64,000 bases of DNA from Ustulina deusta (GCA_023159155.1 JAJNNX010000012.1:1012867-1076866); one strand, 5' to 3'; positions 11,496 to 24,493 are shown, counted from the first letter of the stretch. Notes: generated by a model from the letters alone, not told the origin. Program-made: numbers and translations.

Positions 11496-12286
11496 ATTAC
11501 ACAAAGACATCTACGCACATCCACCATGAGGCAGTTAGTCATTCGCCAACCCTACATCTCATTTTCTTTCGCCAGTCACCATCTCTTCGATATCGTTTGA
11601 TCCATATCGCTGGCCCGTAAAGGGTAGATATTGCCCCTTCGTCTGTGCGTAAATCTAGACACTAGGTAGACATGGTGGACCTGACAGAACCTGGGATTGA
11701 TTAATATGGTAATATATCGGCGTGGGAGACATCCAAGCTCTCAGACCATGACCTCCTCTGCTTAGACTCGAGGTATGCATAATCCCGTTGTGCTGGAGAG
11801 AAATTGCATGCAGTATCCAGGTAATAGCATATAACATGCAGCTATCAGTGCTATCATACATACCTAGGTACTTATCTAGGATATACGACAAATCGGCAAT
11901 TGACTCGAAGCCGGTTCCATGTGTACCCGTACCTTCGCGCGGCTATGTTCGGTGTTTCGCCATGAATTGTTTTCGCCCCAGCGAATTGGAATGCGCGCAG
12001 GTGACAGAGCTACGACAGCCGGGGCAAAGCCGGACCCCCAAAATTTCCCAACAGTCGGCCCATGCGTCCCCCAAACCCGTCTTATATCATCAACTTATCA
12101 GAATTGCAAACATACCTACACCAACTAGCCCGCTCGACGCAGCGGCAACAACAACAACAACCTCGCCCGATACCCTGATTTCTCGTTCCCTGTTCCCGAC
12201 CGGCGCGACTGGTTTTCTCTCTCCCGTCTACTCCTAGTCCCCCGTGGTCTTGCGCAATTGATCGCCTGCCTCCCATCACATCCGCC

Positions 12287-14114
12287 ATGCTCGCAAGCCG
12301 TTTAATACCGCGGACCGCCGCCCGATCGTCCTTTCGCTCCCAGAGCTCGTACGCAGCAAGCCATGACTCGCTAACGGCGCATACTCATCATCTACGGTCT
12401 GCTGACACTTATCTAGTCTCCCCACAGTCGTCTCCCCGGTTCCGCGCTGGAGAAGAGGCTATGCCAGCCAGTCGGGTAAGCGTGGTCTTTCTACGGTGGC
12501 CTCGTCGATTTAGCCGTCAGACATCTTACTAATGCACGCGATCGGGCGACAGAGGAGAAGGATCTTGTGATCATTGGCGGCGGTGTCGCTGGATATGTTG
12601 CCGCTATCAAGGCAGGACAGGAAGGTCTCAAGGTGTGTTATGCAATTGTTCCCTCTGCCCTTCCCAACAAGATTCCCAGCATGACCCGATACCAGGCTAG
12701 GATTCACTTGCTCACGCGCCATTCTCACCCTAGGTTGCCTGCATTGAGAAGCGCGGCGCCCTCGGTGGCACCTGTCTCAACGTCGGTTGTATTCCTTCCA
12801 AGTCGCTCCTCAACAACTCCCACCTGTACCACCAGATCCTCCACGACACCAAGGGCCGGGGTATCGAGGTCGGCGATGTCAAGCTCAACCTGCAGGGCAT
12901 GATGAAGGCGAAGGAAACATCCGTCTCGGGCTTGACGAAGGGCATCGAGTTTCTGTTCAAGAAGAACGGTGTCGAGTATATCAAGGGCACTGGATCCTTC
13001 GTCAACGAGCATGAGGTCAAGGTTGCCCTGAACGAGGGCGGCGAGACCAGTGTCAAGGGTAAGAACATTCTCATTGCCACTGGTAGCGAGGCCACCCCGT
13101 TTCCAGGCCTCGAGATCGATGAGAAGCGCGTCGTCACGAGCACCGGCGCTCTCTCCCTCGAGCAGGTCCCCGAGAAGATGATCGTCATCGGTGGTGGTAT
13201 TATCGGTCTGGAAATGGGTTCCGTGTGGTCGAGGCTGGGTGCCAAGGTCACCGTCGTCGAGTTTCTTAACCAGATCGGTGGCCCAGGTATGGATACCGAG
13301 ATCGCCAAGCTGGCCCAAAAACTGCTGAAGAAGCAGGGCGTCGACTTCAAGCTCGGCACCAAGGTTATCAGCGGTGACCAGAGTGGTGGCATCGTCAAGC
13401 TCGAGGTTGACTCTGCTAAAGGAGGCAAGCCTGAGACGGTAAGACATCCCCGTAATCGTACCATCGATAGCTGAATCTAACCCAAGCTTCTAACAGCTCG
13501 ATGCCGATGTCGTCCTCGTTGCTATTGGCCGCCGCCCCTATACCACCGGCCTTGGCCTCGAGAATGCTGGGCTCGAGGTTGACGAGCGTGGCCGCGTTGT
13601 TATCGACTCCGAGTACCGCACCAAGGCTTCCCACATCCGCTGCATCGGCGACGTCACTTTCGGTCCCATGCTGGCTCACAAGGCTGAGGAGGAGGCTGTG
13701 GCCGCTATTGAGTACATCAAGAAGGGTTACGGACACGTCAACTACGGCGTGATTCCCTCGGTCATGTACACACATCCCGAAGTGGCCTGGGTAGGCCAGA
13801 ACGAGCAGGAGCTCAAGCAAAAGAACATCCCCTACAAGATTGGCACTTTCCCTTTTAGCGCCAACTCGCGTGCCAAGACCAATCTCGACACGGATGGTTT
13901 GGTTAAGATGTTGGCGGATCCCGAGACAGACAGACTACTGGGCTGCCACATCATTGGGCCCAATGCGGGTGAGATGATTGCAGAGGCTACCCTGGCGCTT
14001 GAGTATGGAGCGTCGACCGAGGACATTGCCCGTACGTGCCACGCACACCCGACGCTGGCAGAGGCGTTTAAGGAGGCGGCCATGGCGACATACTCGAAGG
14101 CGATCCACTTCTAA
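12287..14114 (+). CDS. LPD1: dihydrolipoamide dehydrogenase (E3), mitochondrial
   Basis: Flavoprotein that reoxidises dihydrolipoamide to lipoamide with NAD+, serving pyruvate, 2-oxoglutarate and branched-chain dehydrogenases and the glycine cleavage system in the mitochondrial matrix. Exons: 12287-12348, 12417-12475, 12553-12632, 12734-13438, 13497-14114; 507 aa. The Arg/Ser-rich N-terminus, ending in RRGYASQS, is a mitochondrial presequence. The FAD-binding motif [15 protein letters not shown] follows. The redox disulfide is C81/C86 in [14 protein letters not shown], the NAD-binding motif is [15 protein letters not shown], and the catalytic His is about residue 486 in [10 protein letters not shown]. 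For intron 1, acceptor 12416 was chosen over 12427 because only it gives the RGYAS presequence in frame. KGD2, a partner subunit, lies 33 kb away in the same window. Identification is essentially certain. Confidence 0.96.
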
Positions 14115-15690
14115 TCACCACCATGTAGATATATAGAGACGGGATGGAGGGTCACGGCAACTCAAGAAATCAGGACTAGCAACGGTGTCAAGGTGTACAT
14201 TATTACAGCATGAAAACAAGAAACGAGAGGCACTTTGAAGCTATTCCAGCATCCATTTACGAGACTGGACAGCTTAGAGGGTGTCTCGAACGACCTAGCG
14301 GTATATGCTATCAGTATATGGCTAGCTTTGCAGAGGGCATGAACGCTCGATTAACCCAGAGGTGGCAGGGGAGAGACATTGGCCTGACACGTGGCTATGT
14401 AGCTCATTTTGGGGGCTTGACTCGGTCGTGTTGTTTAGTTTGGTAGGGGTAGATGTTGGAAATCAATGCTGACTTCATGAGCCATAGATTGTTAAGTGGT
14501 ATGAGGACAGTTTGACGGATCTTTCATGCACACTGTCACTGTGATAGAGTTGGCTGACAATACCAAGTACACACTTGTTAACAGCTTCGCTAATACCAGT
14601 AGACAGGATTTCGAGAATAATGGCTGATAGTCAAATTGGGCTAGAGTAAAAGGGTATAAATTTGTGTGATAGAATGAAGTATATATTGCCTGCTTTCTCT
14701 TAGTATCTGGTAAACCCAATCTTGAGATATCCCATTTGAGCAGCGGAATTGGAGAAATACTTTGATGCATGAATGATGCCAGTAACTACTTATTACCTAG
14801 GTAGTACCTGTACTTTTTTTATCCGACGCCACCATGTCTGCAACTCGGTATCCGACCTACATATTTTACCAGTATACTTGGTTGTTGGATCTACCTCAGC
14901 TGAAAAATAGGGTTGGGAGTAGGCGGGGATGATGATGATGTGTGACTTGCAGCTGGTGTGGCTTATTCGGCATTGGACCAATAGTGCTGGTTTTGAGTTT
15001 GGGGCTTTGAGAGAGGTTCCGGCTAGTCCGATTCGGACCGGTGCCCCCCAGCTGAAACTCAGCCCTGGCCTTCAATGACCTGGGTTCTGGACTAGGTTAC
15101 TGTACAGGTATATCTACACATCAGTCGGGGACAGAAGGAGCTTCCTGTCTTAATAATAGGGTAAGTAATACCTATACTTATACCTTAGGTGCTAATAATA
15201 TCGATAAGGAATACCTATAGTTACGATAAAAGGTGAGTACCGAGTATAGGTATTTGCTACCTTAATCATAAGTTATTTGAAGCCCTTTAATAACCCATTT
15301 TGTTTTACTGTATTCCTACTCCTCTTCGCCCTCTCCCTTCTCTACTTTTTCATTCCACTTATTTCGGAGTTGTTTTCTTTTTCTTTCTTTTTTTTACCTG
15401 CGGGCACGAAATCCACTAGGACCTAGAAGGTCCCGGCCAGCGACCGGGAAAACGCAATGTTTGACTGTTCTGCACGTAAATAATCCTATTTCATCCGTTA
15501 CCGAAAGGTATTTCATGACGAGCTTACTACATCATCTACCTATACTACAGGCAATACATGACTAGGTTGTGTCCGCATGCTACATTCTTTACAGTAGTTC
15601 GTATGTATTGAAAAACCTTACCGCTATTCTAACTTAGACAGAATTATTCTTTTAGGTAGAAATAAACGAGATGGCCTGTCTTCCTCGTTG
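14115..15690. other. intergenic region downstream of LPD1
   Basis: No gene is supported. Contains TACCTAGGTAG palindromes near 14.80 kb, repeated TACCTATA motifs near 15.17-15.25 kb, and a T/C-rich stretch around 15.3-15.4 kb. The frames present are short and without family features. Confidence 0.45.
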
Positions 15691-16767
15691 GCGCTACTCC
15701 AACTTACCTACCTCACCTCTGCCTCTGTAATATTAGCAGGTAGGCACCTGCATCTATTCTCGATGTACACTAAATCTCGAATCTTGAACTGCGGAGCCAA
15801 GGACTGGCCAAGCCTCGGTACCTACCTACATATGTCGGTGTTGGAATTTCTGCTTGTCGAAGGTTTAGTGTACTAGGTAGTATAGGATCGGCATTGTTTG
15901 TTCCAAAGCCTGAAAAAGGAAGATGACTGTGCTAGCATCTCTGCCAAGCCTCTTAGTGTACAACTGCATGCAATCGTCTGTATACCCATCCATCTACGGT
16001 ACATGCGACGGTACTCCTGCAGCCAACAAAACGCTGTCGAATCCCGACCCTTCCACTGGACACCTAGTATACAAGGCACAATACGCTCTCGGGAACTAGG
16101 GCAAAGCCAAAATAACGCAGAAAAGAAACGCCCGCGCTCGGGGAGGCTGTACACTACTGCAAAAACACCATGCTAGGTGTAACTACACTATGTAGTCCTC
16201 GTTTGGGAGCGTCTGCTGGAGGCTTCGTGGTATCGAATTCATTTCTTCCTCTATGAGCGCTAATTTGATGAATCTTACCGAGTTAGCTTGGTTTCCCCCC
16301 CGTGGACGCTATAACCAATACATCGTATGTAGTAGAAGATGCGACGAGACGATATGAAATGAGGATCTCGACGTTTCCTCGCTCGTAATTGGATCGGCTT
16401 AGTCGCTAACGATCGTCAGCAATTAAGATATAAGTGTCCTGTTTATTCTGGCGTATGTAGACGTCATTTCCAAAAGCGGCAGCTCTCCAAGCAAAGTAAC
16501 CCTGTGCTGTTACTGTGATTGTTTTGGCGTTGGTGGTGTGGTCAGGCAAGGTTATGTGTTCTGCATACAAAAGATGTCGATCCCAAACCTGAGCGATAAG
16601 CTTGATCAGGTGGATAGAAAAGGGAAAGACAGAAGGAAAACTACATTGACATGTAAATGAGACACTGCCACTATCAACACCGCTGCGTAGGTGTCCCTAC
16701 TGTGATAGAGGCAAACAGACATTATTGGGCAGCTCGGGTTCAGCTAAGGAAGCGAGTGGCGAGGACG

Positions 16768-16787
16768 GACTGACTGACTGACTGACT
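16768..16787. repeat. GACT tetranucleotide repeat, five units
   Basis: Five perfect GACT units in the gene-poor block. Confidence 0.9.
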
Positions 16788-19700
16788 TGATTCGGTTGGG
16801 CTGGGTCCGGCACACGGGCGATACAGCAGTCTAGCGTCCAGTACATTACCTAGTGTATTTGCACCTAGTGTAAGTATCTACTGTGGTTCGACGAAGCCCT
16901 TCGCAGCAAGAGCAGCAGCCTTCTAAGCTTCCATGCAGCTGTATACTGTGCGTCGGCTCTGGTTTCAATCTGGCGAATTAGGTAAGTACCTAGCTGACTG
17001 ATACAGCGTACTAAGCTTAAGCTTAACTTTGTGCGACATAATATACATGCATTAGTGTATGATCCTCCGGCTCATCCTTAACACTGTATAATACACTGTG
17101 CATACCTCGGTAATATACCCAAGTGCCTTTATCTAGGTTCTGCTCGGGCATTATCTAATCAGTAGGTGGTACGAGCCAAGCGAGGCAAGCTGCAACACCC
17201 CTTTTTTTACTCATCATGGTAGCGCCCGGGCGTTTGTCATACCGTAATACAACATACACAACAGATAGTGTACATACTTAGCACTTCCTAACTTGTGTGA
17301 TGTTGGTAGTAGTGTAGTGGAGAGAAAAGCTTCTTTTCTTCACGAGCCATGCATTTCCCGTCCTGTTTAGTATACATACATACTATGATGCACTACTACG
17401 AGTTGAAGGACTCCCACAGCCTCCCATTACATCACGGAGATAGTGTACTATATGTGTAGTATATACACAGCACACTACACTGTATACCTCCACCAGAATT
17501 TCCGCCTTTGAATCGCTGAGACCGAGGCAGCCGAGACATGGCCAGATCAGGTAAGCTAAGCTGATGGCTGCCACATGGATGTTATCACCAGACGAAACAT
17601 GCGCGCCCTGTGGACCGCGCGGGTAGTATTACGGGCAGACAACGGGCCATGAAGCAACCAGCATACCACTACGTACGGTAGGTAGTACATGTACTAAGTA
17701 CATGCACCACACTACGCTGCACTGTCCAGCTTAGTGAGTACAGTACAGTAACGTAGGCTGCGCATCCGACCTTACACAGCGCCAGACTCGATACAACGTA
17801 AATCTAGGAACCGAGGGAAAACGATGCTTGTGCTACATGTGGAACGGTATCATGTGCTTTTTTTTTTTGCCGGCCGGCAACAGCATACACTACCTACCGA
17901 TGTGGCAGGCACGTCGAAATTCAACTCTACGCAGTTCAACGCAAACGGCGACATGGCCGTCATCCACCTCCCTCCTCTTAACCACCACCGTTCCGACCTA
18001 GATTTATTTCGTCGCCCAAACAGGATATCAGTGCGGAATGTACCTGTCCACGCCGATATTATCCACAGTGCTGAGTCTAGTGTATGTAGGTAGTTCCCGT
18101 CTTCGACACAGATAACCACAGCAGTACTATATATTATTGTTGTGCAGCCATTTGAAGATGTTCATCAAACATGGAATGATCGCCTTCTTCATCTCCTATC
18201 TGGGCGTTTACTGTTGTGAGAATGCCTAGTCTCTGTACACTACACTAACCCAGAGTGTTGTAGTGTGTGGTATTCCATCGTTATTCCGGGTATGTAGTAT
18301 ACAAGTAGCAGTCCCGCTGCGCCTAAGTTGATCGCCCAGACACGGAAATCATAACCCCCCATGTGTTGATCGCAACTTGTTCCCCGGCTGCCACCTCGCG
18401 ATGGTAGCCTTGTGCATTGTATAGTGTAGCTGTCCCTCTTGCATACTACACTAAAACCGTGGACCTCTACCATCTAGACCCACATAGCCGAGTGTCGTGT
18501 ACTTACAAGCACTGGCTTGGTGTGTTTTTTTGCCTTTGGTAATTACTGTCGGTTGGTAGGCGGTACAAGCCGGGAAGCAGATAGGTAATAACCTTGTCAG
18601 GTATGGTAGTATTTGGACACAAATCCCAATATCACACTATATAGTCTAGTGTCCACTGAGCACCTAGTATAAAACCAACATGATTACGCCATACCTACTA
18701 CCATGCAGCGGTGTTCGATACAATATTGGTAAACCATTAGACGGAGGAAGAGAAAGAAAAACGACCGCAGCAGCGGAGTAACAAACCATCAACAACAACA
18801 AGGGGCTATTAATAATACCAAAGAGCCTAATGTATGGCAACGCCACAACTACCTAGTATACCTACTGCACATAGCAGGTAGTATACTACGTAGCGTGGAA
18901 TATTCCATACGAAGAGTGCAGATGTCAGACGGGTCTCTGTGATCCAGATTTGGGGAGGGATGTCAACATGCGGCATCCACTTGACAAACACGTGTGAAGT
19001 GCGTGAGCTTTTTTTTTTCTTCTTTCTTCCTGTACAGGGTCGGGCCCGATTGTGTGGTCCCTCCCATCTCATTCCGACCCACTATAACTTGGGCGATATA
19101 CTATATATGTATATATATATACAGGATGTAGTGTAAAGATGCGAAAATGTAGGAACAGTGAGCGTTATAGGTGTGGGTACCATGCCGGTGTCGTGAAGAG
19201 TTACAATGGGTCTCTCACTTCCACCTAAGTAAGTACACTACTTAGTAGCACTACGTTAGTGTAGGTACCTTGCGAACATATATATTGGTAGGGTTACTGG
19301 AAGTATAGTGCAGGTAGTTGGGGAACACTTGGTTGTCGGGAAGGCCGCAAAGGGAAAACGGACGCTGGATATGCCACTAATAAGTAACAACAGAAGGTGG
19401 GATTTCTTGCTTCTTATCAGGAATCACTCAGGGTTTGTGTTCTTGATACAGCAGATGAGTATTTTGTCGATATGTATGGACTGCACACTAGGTTTCTATC
19501 CAGTATATAGCCAAGCACCTAACTTCAGCATCCACTACCTGATGAATAGAGGTAGGTAGTATAAGAAGTGTACGAAGACAGTGTAGGTTTCGAAATGGAG
19601 ACACTGTAATAAATCCGGGGATAGGCAGCGCTGCGCAGAAAGCAGTTCTATTCTTATACCGCACTAATCCTTTGTACTACTACTCCAGCCACTGCAAACT

Positions 19701-20733
19701 ATGCCTAGTAAGACAATCACAGCTACGTACCGGCCTCGTATCACACAATCATTTTAAGCTTATTACAGGATGTCAAGCACACAACAGTGAGTGCCGAACC
19801 CGTCTCCCTATAGGCCCGTCATCAAGCCACTTTCTCAGGAACATCATACACTACTACAGTATGGCACTATCGTTCACTTACCTACAAGACTGCAAATCGT
19901 CGTTGCTGTTCGATATGCCTCCTGATAAAACACTACGCACACATGCACCAGGTACACACACCAACTGCATAACAGGATGACCGTGGCTGCATGGTACTTA
20001 CCTAACACTTACACTGCATTCCTTCGCGCCCCAGGTCGGAGGTCTGCCCAGGCCAACGTCTTCGTTTTGCTTACCCCTTCTAGATTATATGAAAGGTGGA
20101 ATGATGGCGCACGCGTGGCATGGAGCCTAAGAACAGAACCTCGCATGCATTTCGGGTTCTTGGCGGCACAATAAGCCTCGTGTCGCTGCCCTTCATAATC
20201 TGTCAGCGACTCTGGTTGCATTCCAAATAATCACGCTAACCCACCGTTACGCTTGGCCGTCCAGTCAGCTTGCCTCTGCCACTGCCTCCATGACCACTAA
20301 GGAGGCGATACAGCCACCATCCATACTCTATCCAGCATCGATGGCCATGTTATCGACCATCTCTCCGTCCCTAACGCGTTGGGTCTAACCCGCATAGGGC
20401 CGTGAGCAGGCTCCCCGGTCAGAAGCAGCCTGGCCTTGCCCTCTGATTGGAGTCTTCGTCAGGGGTATCTCCGTCGAACCCAGAACCATGTGGCTCTCTG
20501 GTTCTGTTCCTTTAGTGTACTTGCCCCAGAACTCGCTGGCCCTATGGATGAGAACGCGACAGACAACTTGTTGCTGGTCCTGGCATCGGGATCTTAGCGG
20601 TGTTCTAAAACGGACGAAGAAGCGTAGGTAGCTAGTGTATGGGCCAGTAGTGTCATCGTATGGCACTATGTACTGTACTCAGCTAGCCCAGGTCCACACA
20701 GATATCTTTCATACGTGACCTGCATGCTATACT

Positions 20734-20747
20734 AGTGTACACTACAC
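20734..20747. repeat. TAGTGTACACTA palindrome at right edge of the heptamer block
   Basis: Two heptamers meet head to head as a perfect 12-bp palindrome, followed at once by another copy (CACTACACTAGGTAG). It is the densest cluster of the motif and the last before the NRPS-like gene. Confidence 0.7.
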
Positions 20748-20838
20748 TAGGTAGTGAACAGGACAAGGACTTCCATCCTCTGCATCCGAAGCTCGCGTCA
20801 GAGCCGCTGGGGCTGGACATGACCTGGTCTTGTTCAGG

Positions 20839-20853
20839 ATATATATAATATAT
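20839..20853 (+). promoter_or_regulatory. TATA-like element upstream of the NRPS-like gene
   Basis: An ATATATATAATATAT run about 280 nt before the start codon at 21131, followed by a pyrimidine-rich leader (about 20.90-20.95 kb). Placement suits a fungal core promoter. This is inference from position and composition only. Confidence 0.35.
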
Positions 20854-21130
20854 GATTCCCTAGACCCCCCTTGATCGTCGATTCAGATCTCGTTAGCCGT
20901 GGTGTTTTCTTTACTTCACTTTCATTTCTATATACACTTCGTTTCTATATCCTTGCTCTTGTTTACAGGAGCTTGTTACCACCACTGGTACATTCGTTCG
21001 CCGTATCAGTCTCTGGACTTCACACCAAGCTTGCCACACGAGGCCCAGACGAATTTTGGAGGAGAGAGGGAAGTCGTTTGGACGGAACGTCGCTGAGCAA
21101 GAAGAGAAGGATAGAGAGTTACATTGCAAG

Positions 21131-24100
21131 ATGGGTTACGTACGCACTATCGCAGGCAACCGCCTGATTCCCAACGTCGTCGACGAGGCAGCCCGCGACA
21201 ACCCCGACCGTGTCGTCTATACCATCCCCCACTTGACCGAGGATGGCGACAGTTTCGAAGACATCACCGCTCTACGTTTCGCCAATGCCGTGAACCGAGC
21301 ATGTCGTTGGATCGAGGGCGTCCTGGGCAAGGGCAAGAACTTCGAGGCCATTGGCTATATTGGGCCCCGTACGTTCTTCCCTCTTGAATCTGAATATCGC
21401 ACCTGTTCTAAACTTCCTGTTGCTGTTAGACAATCTGACCTATCCTATCATGGTGTTGGCCTGTATCAAGACCGGTTATAAGGTATGTTGTCATGCGCGC
21501 TCGCGTGAGGGTCGGTTCAACGATGCTCACTGTGTTTTTAGGCCCTTCTCGTATCGCCCCGGAATAGTTTGGAGGGTAGTTTGGCTGTCGTCGACAGGAC
21601 AGAATGCCGAATCTGGGCCAAATCCACCGAGAACAGCGAGTTGGTAAACCAGGTCCTCGAGAAGCGGCCTATGGAAGTCCTGCAGACACCCACACTCGAA
21701 GAATTGTTAGATCCTCGTCCCGTTGCCAAGTACCCCTACACCAAGACCTGGGAACAGGCCAGCCTCGACCCCCTCGCGGTTCTGCATACATCTGGCTCAA
21801 CCGGTCTCCCTAAGCCCATCGTGATGCGCCTCGGTACCATTGCCAGTGGTGACGCCATCCGAGAGATCGCTCTGGAGCAGGATGAAGAGATCACACCATC
21901 GTGGGCCGCTTCGGATCTTGTCTTCAATCCTTTCCCTTGGTTCCACGTGAGTAACACGAATAGTAAGCCTACAATTTGGCCGGGCAAACGTACTGACACA
22001 TGATTTAGGCTGCCAGTCTCATGGTTAAGCTTGGTTTGAATTTCTGGCTCGGCTCCACCGTCGTTACGGAGCCCACCAACGGAATCATTAGTGCTGATAC
22101 CATCGACCGCATTATTTCCAACCTTCCAGTTAAGGTGTTTTTTATTCCTCCATCGATTGTTGAGGAACTGGCGAAGACGCCAAGGACTCTGTCCAAGTTG
22201 GCGGCTTGCAAATACATCATCACTGGAGGAGGTCAGTTCCCTCGCATCATTGCGTGTGACTAGCGTAGTTTCTGACAATCGCGTTCTTTTAGGTTCTCTC
22301 TCTTCTCAACTGGGCGACGTAGTCAACAACGTAGTTGCTGTGCGCAATGTGTACGGCTCAACCGAAGGAGGTATCTGGGCTATGGTAGCCCCCCAGAAGG
22401 GCAAGGACTGGAGGACGTTTAAGTTCCCCCCTGAGCTGGGTACTGAGTTGCGTGAGGTTACTCCCGGCCTGTACGAGCTGTTCTTCGTCAAGAAGCTCCA
22501 GTATAAGCGGTGGCAGGGTCTTTTCTATACCTTCCCGGAGGACACAGAATACTCCACCAAGGATCTATTTGCACCACATCCAACTGAGCCCGATCGCTGG
22601 CTCTGCGTGGGCCGTGCTGACGATGTGGTCGTCCTTTCCAACGGTGAAAAGGTTCAACCCGTCGATATCGAGGCTTGCATCTCTTCTCACCCCACCGTGC
22701 AATCTGCTCTTGTGGTTGGAAACCGGAGATTCCATGCCGCTGTCCTTTTAGAGCTTCGCGGTCAACCGCCAGCAACCGAAGAGGGTCTCGAGGCGCTGCT
22801 CGACACGATCTATGCTGAGGTTGTCGAGAAGGCGAACGCCTCCTCCCCTTCCCATGCTCGCATCTTCCGATCAAACATGATGCTCACTGTACCCGGCAAG
22901 CCATTCCTACGCACTGATAAGGGCACCGTCAAACGTCCCGCCATGTTGCGGTCCTATGAGAGGGAGATCGATGAGTTCTACGAGCGCCTCGAGGCCGAAG
23001 AGGCCAAGGCCTTGTCAGGCGACATGGACATCAGCTCTGCCCGCGGCATTGCCAACAGCCTGCGTAACATCATCAACGTCCTGTTGAAGAAGGAATTGAA
23101 CGACGATGACGACCTGTTCACCGCCGGTTTCGATTCGCTTCTCGTCTTCCAGATTTTGGGCACTCTCCGCACCACTGCTGAGCGTGCCAAGATCGATGTG
23201 ACCCTGGCACCGCCGCTGATCTACGGAAACCCCACCCTAGAGAAACTCTCGGAGGCTTTTTACTCGGCCCTCTACTCCGACGCGACAGGCGAGGACCCTG
23301 CCACGGCTACCTTCAAGCTCGCCGAGGACATGATCGCCAAGTACACTCGTGACCTTCCCGTCGACGGCGACACCGTCATCGTCACTGGTACCACGGGTTC
23401 CTTGGGAACTTACCTGCTCAACACATTGGTGAAAAACCCGACCGTCAGGCGTGTCTACTGCTTCAACCGATCCGCCGACGCCGAGGAGAGGCAACGCGCC
23501 GGGTTCAAGACAAAGGGCCTGACCGAGATATGGCCCGCCAAGAAGGTTCAGTTCCTCACAGCCGATCTGTCGAAGCCTGACTTCGGCCTTGGCCAGGGCA
23601 AGTACGACGTCCTTCTGAAGGGCGTCACCAAGATCATTCACAACCAGTGGCCAGTCAACTTTAACCTCGATCTCTCCTCCTTCGAACCTCACATCCGCGG
23701 TGTCCGCCACCTCGTCGACTTCGCCAAGAAGAGTCGAAACAGCTCTTCTATCTTCTACATTTCATCCGTGGGTAGCATCACCAAATGGGCTGATGACCAG
23801 CCTGTTCCCGAGAAGCCCATCCATGACCTGTCCATCGCTGGCCCACAAGGCTACAGTCTGTCCAAGCTGATGGCCGAGACGGTGCTCGAGCAGGCCGTCA
23901 AGATCTCCGGTGTCGACGCGTCCGTCTGCCGTGTGGGCCAGATTGCAGGTCCCGTGACGACCGGCGACAAGGGCGAGTGGAACAAGCAGGAGTGGTTCCC
24001 GACCATCGTTGAATCGTCCAAGTACCTCAAGCTGCTTCCCGCCAACCTCGGCTCACTGGACCGCATCGAATGGGTGCCAGTCGACCTTTTGGCGGAGATT

Positions 24101-24493
24101 GTCATCGAGCTTGCGGGCGTCGGCGCCAAGAAGCCCGAATTCGAGGAGGATGACGACGAACTCAAGGTTTACCACGCCGTCAACCCCAAGCTCGGCTACT
24201 GGCAAGTCATCGCACCAACGATCCTGAATAAGATGCCGGCGGGCACGCGCTCAGTCCCGTGGAAGGAGTGGGTGCAGGCTCTCAAGGATGCTCAGCGCAC
24301 CGCGACGGCCAAGGAACTCCCGGGTCTCAAGCTGCTCGACTTCTACGAAGGTCTAATCCTGCCTGAGGACGTCAAGATCACGCCATTCAACCTCGAGACG
24401 GGCGTGTCCACGCGCAAGAGCGAGACCCTGCGGAGGCTGGCGCCCGTCAGCAACGACTGGGTGGAACTGTGGCTCAAGCAGTGGAAGTTTTAA
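21131..24493 (+). CDS. NRPS-like adenylation-thiolation-reductase enzyme
   Basis: Five exons: 21131-21368, 21430-21482, 21542-21946, 22009-22231, 22293-24493; 1039 aa. Such A-T-R enzymes activate a carboxylic acid with ATP, load it on a phosphopantetheine arm and release it reductively with NADPH, usually as an aldehyde. Visible motifs: A-domain core LHTSGSTGLPKPI (about 178), VYGSTEGG, WLCVGRADDVVVLSNGEKVQ and the KGTVKRP lysine loop. The carrier-protein serine is in DLFTAGFDSLLVFQIL (about 585). The short-chain-reductase Rossmann motif is VIVTGTTGSLGTYLL (about 668), with the catalytic YSLSK (about 827). There is no condensation domain, so it is not a peptide synthetase. No P450, transporter or pathway regulator is adjacent, so no secondary-metabolite cluster is evident. 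It borders the 7-kb gene-poor block on the left. The substrate cannot be read from the sequence. Confidence 0.93.

Larger units (their letters stand above)
10313..12286. other. intergenic region between SGD1 and LPD1
   Basis: Nearly 2 kb without a supportable gene. It contains two microsatellites (AT at 10458-10479, GA at 11471-11495), TACCTAGGTA-like palindromes around 11.87 kb and, at the end, a pyrimidine/CAA-rich leader typical of fungal 5' UTRs ahead of LPD1. Short open frames show no family features. Confidence 0.5.
15700..20775. repeat. gene-poor block saturated with TAGTGTA heptamers
   Basis: About 5 kb with no supportable gene. I counted more than twenty copies of TAGTGTA or its complement TACACTA, in both orientations and irregularly spaced (for example near 15.87, 15.95, 16.15, 16.19, 16.85, 16.87, 17.05, 17.27, 17.31, 17.43, 18.08, 18.23, 18.42, 18.44, 19.13, 19.22, 19.26, 19.84, 20.51, 20.63 and 20.74 kb). 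About 0.6 would be expected by chance for a 7-mer on both strands. TAGTATAC and GTAGGTAGT variants are interspersed. The GC content is not AT-collapsed like the right end, so RIP alone does not explain it. Nature unknown: a degenerate minisatellite, a binding-site array or a non-coding transcript region are all possible. Confidence 0.6.

Noticed and set aside
12421..12427. Alternative acceptor CCACAG for LPD1 intron 1
   Set aside because: Puts the following exon out of frame with the RGYAS presequence; the upstream CTAG acceptor at 12416 keeps it.
12725..13464. Two long minus-strand frames (240 and 244 codons) opposite LPD1
   Set aside because: Shadow frames of a GC-rich, strongly biased coding exon; the plus strand encodes an unmistakable dehydrogenase.
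16870..16915. Possible tRNA T-arm (GGTTCGACGAAG)
   Set aside because: No complementary stem, acceptor or anticodon arm could be built; no other tRNA-like arm was found in the window.
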